From Pseudoalteromonas luteoviolacea (lineage in GTDB: Bacteria > Pseudomonadota > Gammaproteobacteria > Enterobacterales > Alteromonadaceae), in the NCBI RefSeq assembly GCF_001696455.1, contig NZ_MAUJ01000001.1, positions 1,612,001-1,676,000 on the forward strand: 64,000 nt of DNA, written 5' to 3'. Under the pieces are notes generated by a model. It saw only the letters and a program-made list of their open reading frames with translations. It was not told the origin of the DNA and did not search any database. The translations under genes and the position numbers were made by a program. Below, piece after piece: positions 37,465 to 47,187 of the stretch. The number at the start of each line of letters is the position of its first letter. The stretch's first letter is position 1.

Positions 37465-40041
37465 ATGAAAGAAATGAAAACAAACACTATCGCAAAATGG
37501 GTAGCGCTAGCCCTAGGTGTTTCTTGCTCTGTCGCTCAATCACAAGAACTTGTCTTAAACGGCGACTTCAGCACACAAAGCCTCGCTGAGTCTGAAACTA
37601 CTATGGTAGCCGATCATTGGCTTTTCTCTGGCACAGGTCAGGCGGGTCTTTTGAACCCGGCACCACACCATTATTCGAATGAATCTGAAGTTAATAACAT
37701 TGCTTTCGCGGGTGCCAACTCAGTTATATCTCAAGACTTGGGTACTCCATTAGATCTGAACGCCAATTATAGAGTACGCGTAAAGCTAGGTTGGCGAGAA
37801 AATGCTGATGCTTTTAATTATAAAATTGGACTGCGTGTTGATAATCACACCATTGATATTACGCCAACCACGCAGCTAACCAAAGGCGTATTTACCCAGT
37901 TAGACATCGAGTTTAAACCAGATGCGACACACCAGTATTTGGCTGACCTGAATTCAAACTTGGTTTTAACTCTGGAGAATAATGACACACAGGTAAGCTT
38001 TATAGACTTTGATGATGTATCGGTGACTATTTCAGCTAAAAACCAGGACTCAGACCAAGACAATATGCCCGATAGCTGGGAGTTGAGCCACGGATTAAAC
38101 CCTTCAGATCCATTAGACGCATCAACAGATCTTGATGGTGATGGTGTCACAAACCTCAATGAATTCTTAGCTGGCACAGATCCGACGAATGCTGCAAACT
38201 TCCCGCATATATTCAATCACCAATTCACCGGTAACGTTGAAATAGAAAGTGCACTGAGGTTAGTCCCTCAAAATACGGCCCCTATGGTGTGTAATACTGA
38301 ACATGAAGGCTCAATGTACTACAACAGTGTTGAACGGCTCGTATTCGTTTGTGATGGCAGTATTTGGAATGAGTTTAGAGGGTTACAAGGTGAAGCTGGT
38401 GCAGCTGGTCCTCAAGGTATTCAAGGCCCACAAGGTATTCAGGGCGTTTCAGGAGAAATCGGTCCTGTAGGACCACAGGGAGATATAGGGTTAACGGGGC
38501 CTCAAGGGCCACAGGGTGTTCAAGGTGTATCTGGAACTTCTCATTGGCAAGATGGTGCATCTGCGGTGTCCACCACAGTTAAAGTGGGTGTCGGTACCGT
38601 CTCACCGAGCGCTGCACTTGAGGTCATTGGTAACGCAATCGCAAATGATCCAATTGAGTCAAACCACCTAGTAACCAAATCATATTCGGATGCGCAATAT
38701 ACAGAGTTGAAGCAAAAGTACGACCATTTACTTGCTATGGTTAGCACTCTGAACAAAGATGTTTATCCGAGTGACGGCTTAAGCTGTGCTGACGTACTTG
38801 CAAATAACCCAAATGCGCAAAGCGGCTTGTATCAAATTGATGCAGATGGCCCTGGCGGTAATGTAGCGATAGAGTATTTCTGTGATATGCAGAATATCGA
38901 CGCGTCAAGACCTATTGTGCCTGCTGATACGACGGGTAGTAACAACAATATTGCTCTTGTATACAGCAATGGTTTACAACTTAATAATTACAGCGCAAGT
39001 GGTAATGTAAGTCCATTTAGCCCTGCTGGTGCATTTGATGGGCACGTTTACTACACAGATCCCAACGCAAAAGTAAATCCTGATGCTGGTAATATTGTCA
39101 CAAAGGGGATTTGGTTAGCGCCAACTAATAGCAATCAATGGTTGCAGGTTGATTTTGGCAGAAAAACGGTTGTTACAGGATTTAAAACACAAGTTTCAAC
39201 TCAGCACGCTGAATTCTCTCCAAGAACCCCAAGAGAAGTCATTTTCCAAGTCTCTAACGATGGCGTGAACTTTGTAGATCATGAGCAAATTGTTATGGAC
39301 AAAGGCACTGCTCAAGTTACTTTGAATCGCGCAGCCTTTGGTACTCACTTTAGGCTGCACGTAATAAACACCCACGGCTCTAGTGATTATGTGCAAATTG
39401 ATGAAATGGAGTACTTTGGATTTTTTGTTCAGCCAGATCCACAAGAGCCCGTAGATACGCAAATTTCAAACTGCCAAACAATCCTAGCCGAGAACCCACA
39501 ATCGACGTCTGGATTTTATCAAATTGACCCTGACGGTACCGGCGATATTGCGCCATTCACTACATTCTGTGATATGGAACTAAAAGGAGGTGGTTGGACA
39601 TTAGTTGGGATACGTTATGTGCCTAATAAGCCATATGATCACATTAATAATTTCGACGTACTATTCACTGAAGCGAGTAATATCACTTCGTTTGATGACA
39701 ACTATCATTTACCTGACTCTCATTGGCAGTACCTAAAGTCGAATAGCCAAGAATTGATGATGAATATGCGCGACGTTGGAGTATATGCAATTGCTGATAT
39801 TGCCGCATTACAAAACGCCAATTGCATTCCTTTAGTCGACACACTTGGTCGCGTGCCAAATAAAACAGGGGAAGAACAATTTAGACTGTTTTGGCAAGAA
39901 GTCTCTGGCTGTTCAGCTGTAGGTACCGACTATTCAATGCTTAATTATCATAATATTTATACTTATGATCCCAGCATTTATAAAGATACAAATATAGCAA
40001 GCACCGCATTTGAACAAACTAATTTTATTTATGTAAGGTAA
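37465..40041 (+). CDS. secreted collagen/discoidin/fibrinogen-like adhesin
   Basis: An 858-residue exported protein. In order: signal peptide (1-28), a carbohydrate-binding-like beta domain (about 30-190, ELVLNGDFSTQS), a calcium-binding thrombospondin-3-like stretch (about 196-243, DQDNMPDSWEL and DLDGDGVTNLNEF), seventeen perfect Gly-X-Y triplets (306-356), a coiled-coil region, a fibrinogen-like start (437-476, GLYQIDADGPGG...FCDM), an F5/8 type C (discoidin) domain (about 500-655) and a second, longer fibrinogen-like domain (665-858, GGGWTLVG). A trimeric, collagen-stalked, sugar-binding surface or secreted protein is inferred. A strong terminator follows. Confidence 0.87.
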   Translation: MKEMKTNTIAKWVALALGVSCSVAQSQELVLNGDFSTQSLAESETTMVADHWLFSGTGQAGLLNPAPHHYSNESEVNNIAFAGANSVISQDLGTPLDLNANYRVRVKLGWRENADAFNYKIGLRVDNHTIDITPTTQLTKGVFTQLDIEFKPDATHQYLADLNSNLVLTLENNDTQVSFIDFDDVSVTISAKNQDSDQDNMPDSWELSHGLNPSDPLDASTDLDGDGVTNLNEFLAGTDPTNAANFPHIFNHQFTGNVEIESALRLVPQNTAPMVCNTEHEGSMYYNSVERLVFVCDGSIWNEFRGLQGEAGAAGPQGIQGPQGIQGVSGEIGPVGPQGDIGLTGPQGPQGVQGVSGTSHWQDGASAVSTTVKVGVGTVSPSAALEVIGNAIANDPIESNHLVTKSYSDAQYTELKQKYDHLLAMVSTLNKDVYPSDGLSCADVLANNPNAQSGLYQIDADGPGGNVAIEYFCDMQNIDASRPIVPADTTGSNNNIALVYSNGLQLNNYSASGNVSPFSPAGAFDGHVYYTDPNAKVNPDAGNIVTKGIWLAPTNSNQWLQVDFGRKTVVTGFKTQVSTQHAEFSPRTPREVIFQVSNDGVNFVDHEQIVMDKGTAQVTLNRAAFGTHFRLHVINTHGSSDYVQIDEMEYFGFFVQPDPQEPVDTQISNCQTILAENPQSTSGFYQIDPDGTGDIAPFTTFCDMELKGGGWTLVGIRYVPNKPYDHINNFDVLFTEASNITSFDDNYHLPDSHWQYLKSNSQELMMNMRDVGVYAIADIAALQNANCIPLVDTLGRVPNKTGEEQFRLFWQEVSGCSAVGTDYSMLNYHNIYTYDPSIYKDTNIASTAFEQTNFIYVR

Positions 40042-40053
40042 GTTAAAAACAGC

Positions 40054-40085
40054 GCACAGGTTGCTAATTGCAGCTTGTGCTTTTT
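40054..40085 (+). terminator. intrinsic terminator of the collagen-like gene
   Basis: An 11-bp stem (GCACAGGTTGC / GCAGCTTGTGC, two G-U pairs in RNA) with a 5-base loop and a TTTTT tail, 13 bases after the stop codon. Confidence 0.88.
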
Positions 40086-40289
40086 ATCCTTACAGGGTCA
40101 AAAGAATATCCCGCAATAAAAATATGCCGCCCAAGTAATCTGTCGTAAATAGGTGCATGGCATACCTAAGCACAAACTATCACTCGCACTTATCGAAAAA
40201 CGCCTTGCTTACCAAGCTTTAAGTGTTAGGAATTAATTCATAGTAATAATATTAAAATATGAATGGTCCTGAGCTAAATTCAGCTTTTT

Positions 40290-40320
40290 AAGCCACCGTA
40301 AGTTTTGGTGAGCTTTTTTT
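40290..40320 (+). terminator. terminator-like hairpin in the leader of the beta-helix gene
   Basis: AAGC-CACC pairs with GGTG-(A)-GCTT around a 9-base loop and is followed by seven T. It ends 23 bases before the ATG and 14 before the GGAG ribosome-binding site. The upstream gene already has its own terminator, so this one may attenuate transcription of the beta-helix gene. Confidence 0.6.
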
Positions 40321-40343
40321 CAACTTAGAACGATGGAGAATTC

Positions 40344-42436
40344 ATGATGGATTTATCAAGTAAAAATCGCCGAGATTTTATCAAAAAAGTCAGTATTACC
40401 GGTATTTCAGGTGTTGGTGTCGTGGCAGCTTCGAGTTCTCTTGCAACAGAAGCCCCGAGTAACCTTCAAAATACCAAGGTGTTTGACAATGTTAATGCGA
40501 TGCGAAGTGCCTCACTAAGTGTCGGTGACGTCGTTACGACACTGGGTTATCACAACTCGCTGGATGGGGGTGGAAACCAATATACCGTAATAGTAGACAA
40601 TGCCATTACCCCAGACAATGGGGAGTATATTGCACTCAATACAGGTGGGTTAATCGCAAAGGGGTTGTTTTCATCTGGTGTGCATAACATTAAACAATGG
40701 GGTGCTAGGAATGATGGTTCGGACTGTTCCGAGCACATTGAAAAAGCGCTTATATGGCAACAGTCTGCCCCAAACCGAGTGCTGTACGGTGCCGGCGGTA
40801 CTTATGTGCTCAACCGCGCAGTTTCGATTTCAACAGGCTTAAAAAACGTATACTCCACGAATCTGACTCGCTCATACCCGCTTGTTTTAATCGGCGATGG
40901 TGATTGTATTCTTAAGGCAAGTGGACAAATTCGCGTACATCACTTTCGATTTCCTCAAGCGCGCAGTGATCACTTTATCGAAGGAATATGCTTTGATGGC
41001 GCAGGCATTATTGAGCGTGTTGTCTCGTTCGAGTGTACAGGAATGCCGGGCAATGGCACTATTAAAATAGCGCAAGACACCATTGTCAAAAACGGCCTTG
41101 CAATGGGTATCTACTGCCGTGGTGTTTTTGCACGCCTTTATTTTGATGGCTCAATACAAAATATTAGCACTGAACAACCATACCCTACGACAGGACTGAG
41201 CATAGCCCAAGGGACTAACAATACCGAATACACTAAACACGTAGTAATTGGCTCCTCTGCACACATTTCATCTATCTCTAATGGCTACAGTCCTATACGT
41301 GATGCTGACGGTATAATCTACATCGCTATGAAAGATGTTACTGAAAAACATGATGCCACCTTTACGGTAAACCCTGGCGCCACCTTCGAAAACTGCCAAG
41401 GCAGAGCGATTAAATCTCAGGTTGTTAATAATGTTATCGTTGGGCCCATCATTAAAAGGGATTCGTGTAATGGTCTAGTAGACATAGATTTACAATATGG
41501 TGGTGGCAGTATCTCAAATGCCGTAATAATCCATAAGAATAGTGCAGTAACTTACGCCATTGGTGTCTCAAAACGTGCGCTTCCAGATGTGACAGGGGTA
41601 TCAGTTACACACAACACCCTTTCTATCATTCAAGACGATACGTCATTGCCAGTGACAACAGCCATGATAAGTGTTGGTGTACTGATAGCGTTCCACTCAA
41701 TGGTGTTTTAATTCAAGGAAACAAGGTAGAAGGTAAAGTTAAATACTTTAGTACCGTCCGCGTGGCTGAACTTACTTCAGGTATCAATGAAGTGGTAATA
41801 AAGGACAACTATCTCAAAGCACTGCAAACAGCATTTCTGCAAGTTTGGGCCTGCAATGGAGGTTACCCTGAAGTATTTTTACGTAGTTCAGGCAATTTTG
41901 TTGAGGGCTACACGATACATACTGAACAAGTTCAGAACACGCGAGCCTTTCCAGTGACCTGCAATAACAGCGGCATTGCTCCTTTTAACATGATTAGCGA
42001 AGTAGCGTTAACTCAAACGCGCAGTAATGTTTCTGGCAATGCTCAAGCACATGCGCTTACATTCGATAAGGTCGCTTCAGACCACCTAGGTTTGTACAAT
42101 AGCTCTACTGGTGAGTTTTCAGCGCCATTCTCGGGGTTGCTTAAGTTTCAATGTCATTTGGAGCTACACAATATTGACGATGAACATGGTGATTTAGAAC
42201 TTACAATCCTAACCAACAGTGCCGTAAGTAACAGCTATGTGGCAAATTCAATTAACTTACAAACAATGAAAAGTAATAGTAAAAAATACTTTTTAAAAGA
42301 ATGTGGTGAACTACAAGTTCAAGCAGGTGATACGTTGTCATTCAAAATTACGGTTGCAGGCAGCACGAATGGACTGGACATAGTGGCATCTCCAAACACA
42401 GTCATTAAAGTTGAGGCAGTTCCTGATTTAACCTGA
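40344..42436 (+). pseudogene. Tat-exported beta-helix protein with C1q-like C terminus, split by a frameshift
   Basis: Frame one (40344-41711) begins with a twin-arginine signal (SSKNRRDFIKKVSITG) and a hydrophobic stretch, then a right-handed parallel beta-helix of pectate-lyase-3 type (GGGNQYTVIVD, IKQWGARNDGSDCSEHIEKA). It ends abruptly near residue 455. The protein continues one frame over (TDSVPLNGVLIQGNKVEGK) to 42436 and ends in a jelly-roll domain resembling C1q/TNF (LGLYNSSTGEFSAPFSGLLK). One missing base near 41660-41680 explains both halves, giving about 697 residues. It is a phage-tailspike or polysaccharide-lyase-like surface protein, folded before export. It is either a real pseudogene or a sequence error. 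Confidence 0.75.
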
Positions 42437-42456
42437 TTTATATCAGGGTTATTTTT
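42430..42456 (+). terminator. intrinsic terminator overlapping the stop codon
   Basis: CCTGAT / ATCAGG with a 4-base loop and flanking A/T pairs, then ATTTTT. The stop codon TGA (42434-42436) lies within the left arm. Confidence 0.7.
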
Positions 42457-42848
42457 AGTTCAATAAACAGGACATAACCATTTCTTAAAAGACTGCAGCA
42501 ATGTAAGCCAAATCATAAGCCCTTAAGTCACAGGGCTTATTCAGATTAGAGTAAATATGCATTTAATGACAAAAACTGAGCGTATTTTTCTTTATATTAT
42601 TTACCCCTACCTTCCTAATGCCTTTGGAAAATTTAATCATTGCCAATAATCCTTATATCGCGCGATAAATAGGTAAAACAGTCAATGTCATTCATGTGAA
42701 TATTTTAATGAAGGATTAATTATTATTTAGTTTTGGTGTATGTTGGCTAAAGCCAGATTGCAAATTAATGACTTTGACTTGATTGCAATTGGCCCATTCA
42801 AGTGCATTTTTTGCATAGATTAAATCTGTCATTTACAGGAATTAAATA
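42437..42848. other. 412-base gap before a secreted-protein gene
   Basis: After the terminator the sequence is AT-rich without a recognisable gene. The last 60 bases include a ribosome-binding site (ACAGGAATTAAATAATG). Confidence 0.4.
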
Positions 42849-43706
42849 ATGATAAAATCTCTCTCTACATCTGCTTTTGCCACAACATTCATGCTCGCAT
42901 CTACGATTGTCTCTGCCACTGATACAGCTGTAATTACCTATGATGAAGTGTTAGATGGTGTGGATAACAACACCCATTCTTTGTCGATTGGTGTGTCTTT
43001 TTCGGGTGACGTCATTGCAGGTATGGAGCAATCAACCAACTCACTTCTAACAGGCAAACGTGAAGAAGCACAAAACTTATTTGAAGGAGCAGGATCTCAA
43101 GCTCGTTATAGTTTTGTATATCGCGATAACTCGGGAGAAAAGTGGTTTGTAGGTGCTGAAAATGCCTCAGGTCTTATATCGGGAACATGGTATGGCGCAA
43201 ATGGAGACAAAGGTGACTTTACAGCAAACTTTAGCTGCCCTTCGCCACTCCCTAGCTATTGTAGCACCTTGAATATGACCGCTGACGCGATATTTTCAGG
43301 CTCAGGATTAAATTACTCTAGAGCTATCGATGAGTCTTTTTTACAAGACTCCAACGATCCTAACAAAGGGCTTTACGTGCAATCTGATGACGGCGGCCTC
43401 CCCTTTCCAATGGGATTCAATATAGAATTTACTAAAACATTTACCTTACAATCATTTAAGTTTGGTACCTATAACAATGGACAAGGAACGCGCGCTACGG
43501 GTTTTACCTTTGAAGTATGGGAGAATAACGGCTGGGTCAACAAAGGAACGTTTAATTTCAATGCATTACCTTCAAAGCAGTGGATTAGACAAGAGTTCTC
43601 TTTACCTGCACCTGTCACAACGTCAAAAATTAGAATCGCCGCTACCGGCACAAGTGACTATTACAACGGCGGTCGTGTTTTAATGTGGGGTCTATCTTTC
43701 CATTAA
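42849..43706 (+). CDS. secreted protein with discoidin-like C terminus
   Basis: A 285-residue exported protein (signal peptide to about residue 23, IVSA). The first part (25-150) is beta-rich without a named family. Residues about 170-285 have the look of a galactose-binding/discoidin-like sandwich (FTKTFTLQSFKFGTYNNGQG, FTFEVWENNGWVNKGTF, TTSKIRIAATGTSD). Two cysteines (FSCPSP, SYCSTL) can pair. It lies in the same surface-protein cluster as the collagen-like and beta-helix proteins and may bind glycans. A 9-bp hairpin follows. Confidence 0.65.
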   Translation: MIKSLSTSAFATTFMLASTIVSATDTAVITYDEVLDGVDNNTHSLSIGVSFSGDVIAGMEQSTNSLLTGKREEAQNLFEGAGSQARYSFVYRDNSGEKWFVGAENASGLISGTWYGANGDKGDFTANFSCPSPLPSYCSTLNMTADAIFSGSGLNYSRAIDESFLQDSNDPNKGLYVQSDDGGLPFPMGFNIEFTKTFTLQSFKFGTYNNGQGTRATGFTFEVWENNGWVNKGTFNFNALPSKQWIRQEFSLPAPVTTSKIRIAATGTSDYYNGGRVLMWGLSFH

Positions 43707-43718
43707 AATATTAATCAA

Positions 43719-43744
43719 GCCCCTGCATCGCAAATTGCAGGGGC
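43719..43744 (+). terminator. hairpin after the secreted discoidin-like gene
   Basis: GCCCCTGCA / TGCAGGGGC, a perfect 9-bp stem with an 8-base loop, 13 bases after the stop. No T tail, so possibly a stabilising 3' hairpin rather than a full terminator. Confidence 0.6.
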
Positions 43745-44350
43745 GCTAGAATAGATATTAAGAGAATTACGCAGTCAGAAAAAGTAGACCAGTGTAAAGT
43801 AAAAAAGGTACATAATTATATTGATTGTATATACAGTTAAACTAAAAACGTCACCATTCCATTTTTTTGCAATTTCTAAACCCCAATAAAAATTAAAAAC
43901 AATACTCATAAGAACTAGTGGCGCGCAACGTAGATTAACGATACCGAACATCCAAAATCCGCACCTGATGAACCAATGTCGTAAAATGATCAACAGTGCT
44001 TGGTTGAATAGAATAAGATTGCTAGAAAAAACACATTGAAGATTACTGATATTTTACTCTTAACAAGCTAACTAACATAAGCCCTTGTACTCTATTAGTT
44101 TTCTTCTATGAGTCATACTTACCATTATTTTTGCATATGGAAGACATTGCATCTCCATAAATGTCCATTTAATTTAATATCCTACCCACTCATGTATGCT
44201 CTTAATTTCTTATCTAATTAAAGGCACAAAAATTATATTTTCACACTTAGCATGGAAGTAAACCATAGCTAATTGGGCATGAGCCTTGAATGGATTATAT
44301 TTGCAAAGCGCTTACGATGTTTGATAGCGTGAGCGCCTTGCCCTCCTATA
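43745..44350. other. 600-base gap with a doubtful minus-strand hydrophobic frame
   Basis: A minus-strand frame (43775-43993, starting at a TTG; open to about 44153) encodes a hydrophobic peptide (VFSLTVYTINIIMYLFYFTL). No ribosome-binding site is visible and the upstream part has no ATG, so I do not call it. A hairpin at 44308-44336 (GCGCTTAC / GTGAGCGC, one G-U pair on the plus strand) may end the minus-strand lipoprotein gene. Confidence 0.35.
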
Positions 44351-45886
44351 CTATTCAACCTCACAGCCGCAAACAGAACCAGCAGAGCGATTTATATTCG
44401 TCCAGTTTCCATTCCACTTAAGGTAACCTCTGGCATTTTTACATGTCCCCTTACGCTCTTTATCGTTATCTGCGGACGGGTTTCCTCCACAAATTCGTGC
44501 TGCTTGCGCGTTAGATGGGATTTGGCTAATCGCATTAACATCAGCTGCTTTGCCTTGACCAGTAATAATATCAATAAAACTATGACTCAACTTTTGGCTC
44601 GTAATATTATTGCTCATGGACTGGCTGGTACCTGAATATTGGTGACATCCAAAACAGTTACTTGAAAAATTGTTATTCAAATTAACATGTTGAAAGTCGG
44701 TTTCAGCAACACTATTAGCCAAACGCAGAGAACCTCGTTCATTTGGTACACCAATACCACCAGAGCTTTTAGAGGTATCACTCACCCAGATAGCACCAAC
44801 ATTAAAATAATTATTCAAAATTTGCATAGGCATTGGGGCGCTTGTAGCCGATAGCGACCCATACAAATGCGAATTCTGAGATACAATGTTGGCTAAGTTT
44901 TCAGCGGCTTTATGATCACCTGAAGCGGTACCATAGGGATAAACCGCGCAAATATTAGTGGGTTTACCCGTTGCTGGACCATTGGTCACTTTTGGTTGAT
45001 TAAATTGACACGCATTATCGCTTTCGGCACTGCCAGGTAAACTTGCTGTACATGATTGGCTGGCGAACAACCATGGCGTGTCTTGAGTACCCTGAGCATC
45101 ACATGTGGGTGAATTGGTGTTATGTTCATAGGTTGCCCACACAAATTCGGGATGATCTGTTGTGGCCACAGCAATATGCATACCTAGCAAACCCAATGTC
45201 TGCGATTTGCCCTCTATGATTTGCTGCTGAGTAACAAACTGATTAGCTTGTTTTTCACTGTCACTAAGTACCTTCCATGCGAACTTTAACTCAGTGGTTC
45301 CCGAAGGGAAGTTAATAATGTTGCGCTTTGCCAGCTCTACCGCGCTAGCTGGCAAATCACACAAAGATCGGTTAAATCTTACATCGTAATAAACAACGTT
45401 ACCGTCCTGAGCATATATCGTAGAGCCTCCACCTGCTTGACCTGTGGAAATCGAAGATTTTTGTAACGATGTACGCAAAGTCTTTGGGCTTTTTATATCA
45501 TCACAAGAGTTAGCTGGACTGCCTATGGCATCATCATTAAATTCCAGCAACGGATAGTGAGCATTTACTTGAAAATTGCGCAATGACGCATCTTCTGATG
45601 ATGGTGACATCAAGTATAAATATGCTTGAGTCGAAAACTGATAAAAGTCGCAAAAGTTTGATGAACCATCAGGACCACTCTTTTTGACTTCAATAGGGAA
45701 TGAAGGGTTAGTGATCCATTCAGGGTCAACTAAGCAATCATAAGTGTTTGAAGGAACGCTAGTAATATTATTTGAGGATGAATTGGCGGAAGATACCGTA
45801 TTCCCTGAATTATAACAGGCAGTAAGCTGAGTTACCGAGAACACCAAGGCACCTGTTAATATGAACTTGCTAAATTGTGTTTTCAT
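44351..45886 (-). CDS. exported lipoprotein with a single c-type haem motif
   Basis: About 511 residues, starting at the ATG at 45886, which has GGGATATT before it, rather than a TTG further up. The signal peptide ends in a lipobox (LTAC) followed by a Ser/Asn-rich linker. A single haem-binding CFGCHQY motif lies near the C terminus (about residue 415), with many other cysteines in the body that could form disulfides. Blocks such as GMHIAVATTDHPEFVWATYE recall a family of cytochrome-like lipoproteins with a W-A-T-F-E-H motif, from memory. It may transfer electrons at the outer membrane or periplasm. It is not next to any obvious redox partner. Confidence 0.7.
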   Translation of the reverse strand: MKTQFSKFILTGALVFSVTQLTACYNSGNTVSSANSSSNNITSVPSNTYDCLVDPEWITNPSFPIEVKKSGPDGSSNFCDFYQFSTQAYLYLMSPSSEDASLRNFQVNAHYPLLEFNDDAIGSPANSCDDIKSPKTLRTSLQKSSISTGQAGGGSTIYAQDGNVVYYDVRFNRSLCDLPASAVELAKRNIINFPSGTTELKFAWKVLSDSEKQANQFVTQQQIIEGKSQTLGLLGMHIAVATTDHPEFVWATYEHNTNSPTCDAQGTQDTPWLFASQSCTASLPGSAESDNACQFNQPKVTNGPATGKPTNICAVYPYGTASGDHKAAENLANIVSQNSHLYGSLSATSAPMPMQILNNYFNVGAIWVSDTSKSSGGIGVPNERGSLRLANSVAETDFQHVNLNNNFSSNCFGCHQYSGTSQSMSNNITSQKLSHSFIDIITGQGKAADVNAISQIPSNAQAARICGGNPSADNDKERKGTCKNARGYLKWNGNWTNINRSAGSVCGCEVE

Positions 45887-46186
45887 TGCAATATCCCAAT
45901 TTTCATGTGGCTGCGCCAACAATAAATGATTCCATATCTACTGATATATGAAGGTTTAGATACGCTATAAGCCTTGCACTGATTGAAGGGAAAAGGTATT
46001 ACATGCAATTACAATTAATCACATTTACAGATTGAATGCAGCTCTCTGCATTGACTCACTCATCAATAGAAACGACCGCAACCGTCAAATAGGCGTGTAC
46101 GGCAATTGGGGGAAAGCAACAAGGAATGAAAAAGTACCTAATATTAAGCGCTTTAGATTGGCTTTATACTGCCACCGAAGACTTTA
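45887..46186. other. 300-base gap with a small perfect hairpin
   Basis: Between two minus-strand genes. AATGCAG / CTGCATT (46035-46052, 4-base loop) may end the upstream transcript, but it lacks a T tail. The rest should hold the promoter of the haem lipoprotein gene. Confidence 0.4.
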
Positions 46187-46492
46187 TTAAAATATCCAAC
46201 TACAAATCTTTACCAAACCAAATAAGATGATGAAAACCAGCACGATAGAATACGCTATAACAGCCATCAATCTCGCGTCACCGTCTTTACAGGAACTTGT
46301 TAGCTTTTCGACCATAGATACTCTAATCGCTCCTCCTCTAAAAAAACTTATAATATTTGAGGCACAATAGAAATATACGAGTGAAACAAAAATCAAACTC
46401 AATAAATCTGACGCTTGAAAGTCAACAATCAAACTTCCAACATAAATCAGGTACCCTAACGCAATTGTGAAAAATATTTTTTTATTATTCAT
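46187..46492 (-). CDS. small membrane protein
   Basis: A 101-residue protein with three predicted membrane helices (IFFTIALGYLIYVGSLIV, LLSLIFVSLVYFYCASNIIS and MAVIAYSIVLVFIILFGLV). No family recognised. It follows the small lipoprotein gene by 63 bases on the same strand and may be co-transcribed. Confidence 0.6.
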   Translation of the reverse strand: MNNKKIFFTIALGYLIYVGSLIVDFQASDLLSLIFVSLVYFYCASNIISFFRGGAIRVSMVEKLTSSCKDGDARLMAVIAYSIVLVFIILFGLVKICSWIF

Positions 46493-46555
46493 CTTTAGTG
46501 GTATCTACCATAGGTACTATCCAACTCGGCCAAAGGAAAGTCTACGTATGAATTT

Positions 46556-47104
46556 TTATTTTGATTTATCACAGCGCTTGACGAATGATGAATCTATAAA
46601 TGGCACTGATTTCTTTCGACCATCTAGCCAAAATGGTGCATGATGAACAATGTAAGAAGAAGGGAGCTCAACTTCAATAGCCCGACCATTTAAAACCACC
46701 TCGCCTCTCACAACCCAAAAACGCCCTACAGTTCCCCATCCATGATGTACTACTCTTGTAATGACGATCTTTTCACCAGAATCAAGATACCCCAACATTG
46801 ACCTTTGCTTTTCAAAAGCGAGCCTGTCAAACATATCTTTGTCGAATGAAGAGCTGATTTGCACATACGCGTCCCAGCTTTTAGGAAATCCACCTTCCCC
46901 AACTACCTGTATGCCATTGCAAAATTCACTATTGTTGTTAATTCCTGTCAAATCCGCACACCTTCCTTCGAACACAAAAGTTGGCTTTTTCATGTAAAAG
47001 CATTGATTAGTCAAATGAACCGCTTCTTTTGAACCAGTGTAATCTATTGAAGAAGTACACCCCCCTAATGCTAACGCCACTATACAGATAGCTATTAATC
47101 GCAT
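46556..47104 (-). CDS. small lipoprotein of unknown function
   Basis: A 182-residue lipoprotein: signal peptide ending in LGGC (Cys16). The mature part has four further cysteines (NQCFYM, GRCADL, EFCNGI, KRCDKS), which suggests disulfide pairs. Its fold looks compact and beta-rich. No family recognised. It lies in front of a small membrane-protein gene on the same strand. Confidence 0.6.
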   Translation of the reverse strand: MRLIAICIVALALGGCTSSIDYTGSKEAVHLTNQCFYMKKPTFVFEGRCADLTGINNNSEFCNGIQVVGEGGFPKSWDAYVQISSSFDKDMFDRLAFEKQRSMLGYLDSGEKIVITRVVHHGWGTVGRFWVVRGEVVLNGRAIEVELPSSYIVHHAPFWLDGRKKSVPFIDSSFVKRCDKSK

Positions 47105-47187
47105 ATAAGCTCCTATTCATTCTGCTTTTACAGCGAGTGTTTACTTTCCCAACTCCACCGGTTTAAACACAATCGCAGACAGCTATA

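Larger units (their letters stand above)
40042..40343. other. gap between collagen-like and beta-helix genes
   Basis: Holds the terminator at 40054-40085, about 200 bases without a recognisable element, and a second terminator-like hairpin immediately before the next start codon. Confidence 0.45.

Noticed and set aside
38380..38535. Collagen-coding stretch as a DNA repeat or CRISPR-like array
   Set aside because: The periodicity is the Gly-X-Y codon pattern; unit length and spacers do not fit a CRISPR array.
43775..43993. Minus-strand 72-residue hydrophobic frame
   Set aside because: TTG start, no ribosome-binding site, AT-rich DNA that gives hydrophobic codons by chance. Kept only as a note in the gap entry.
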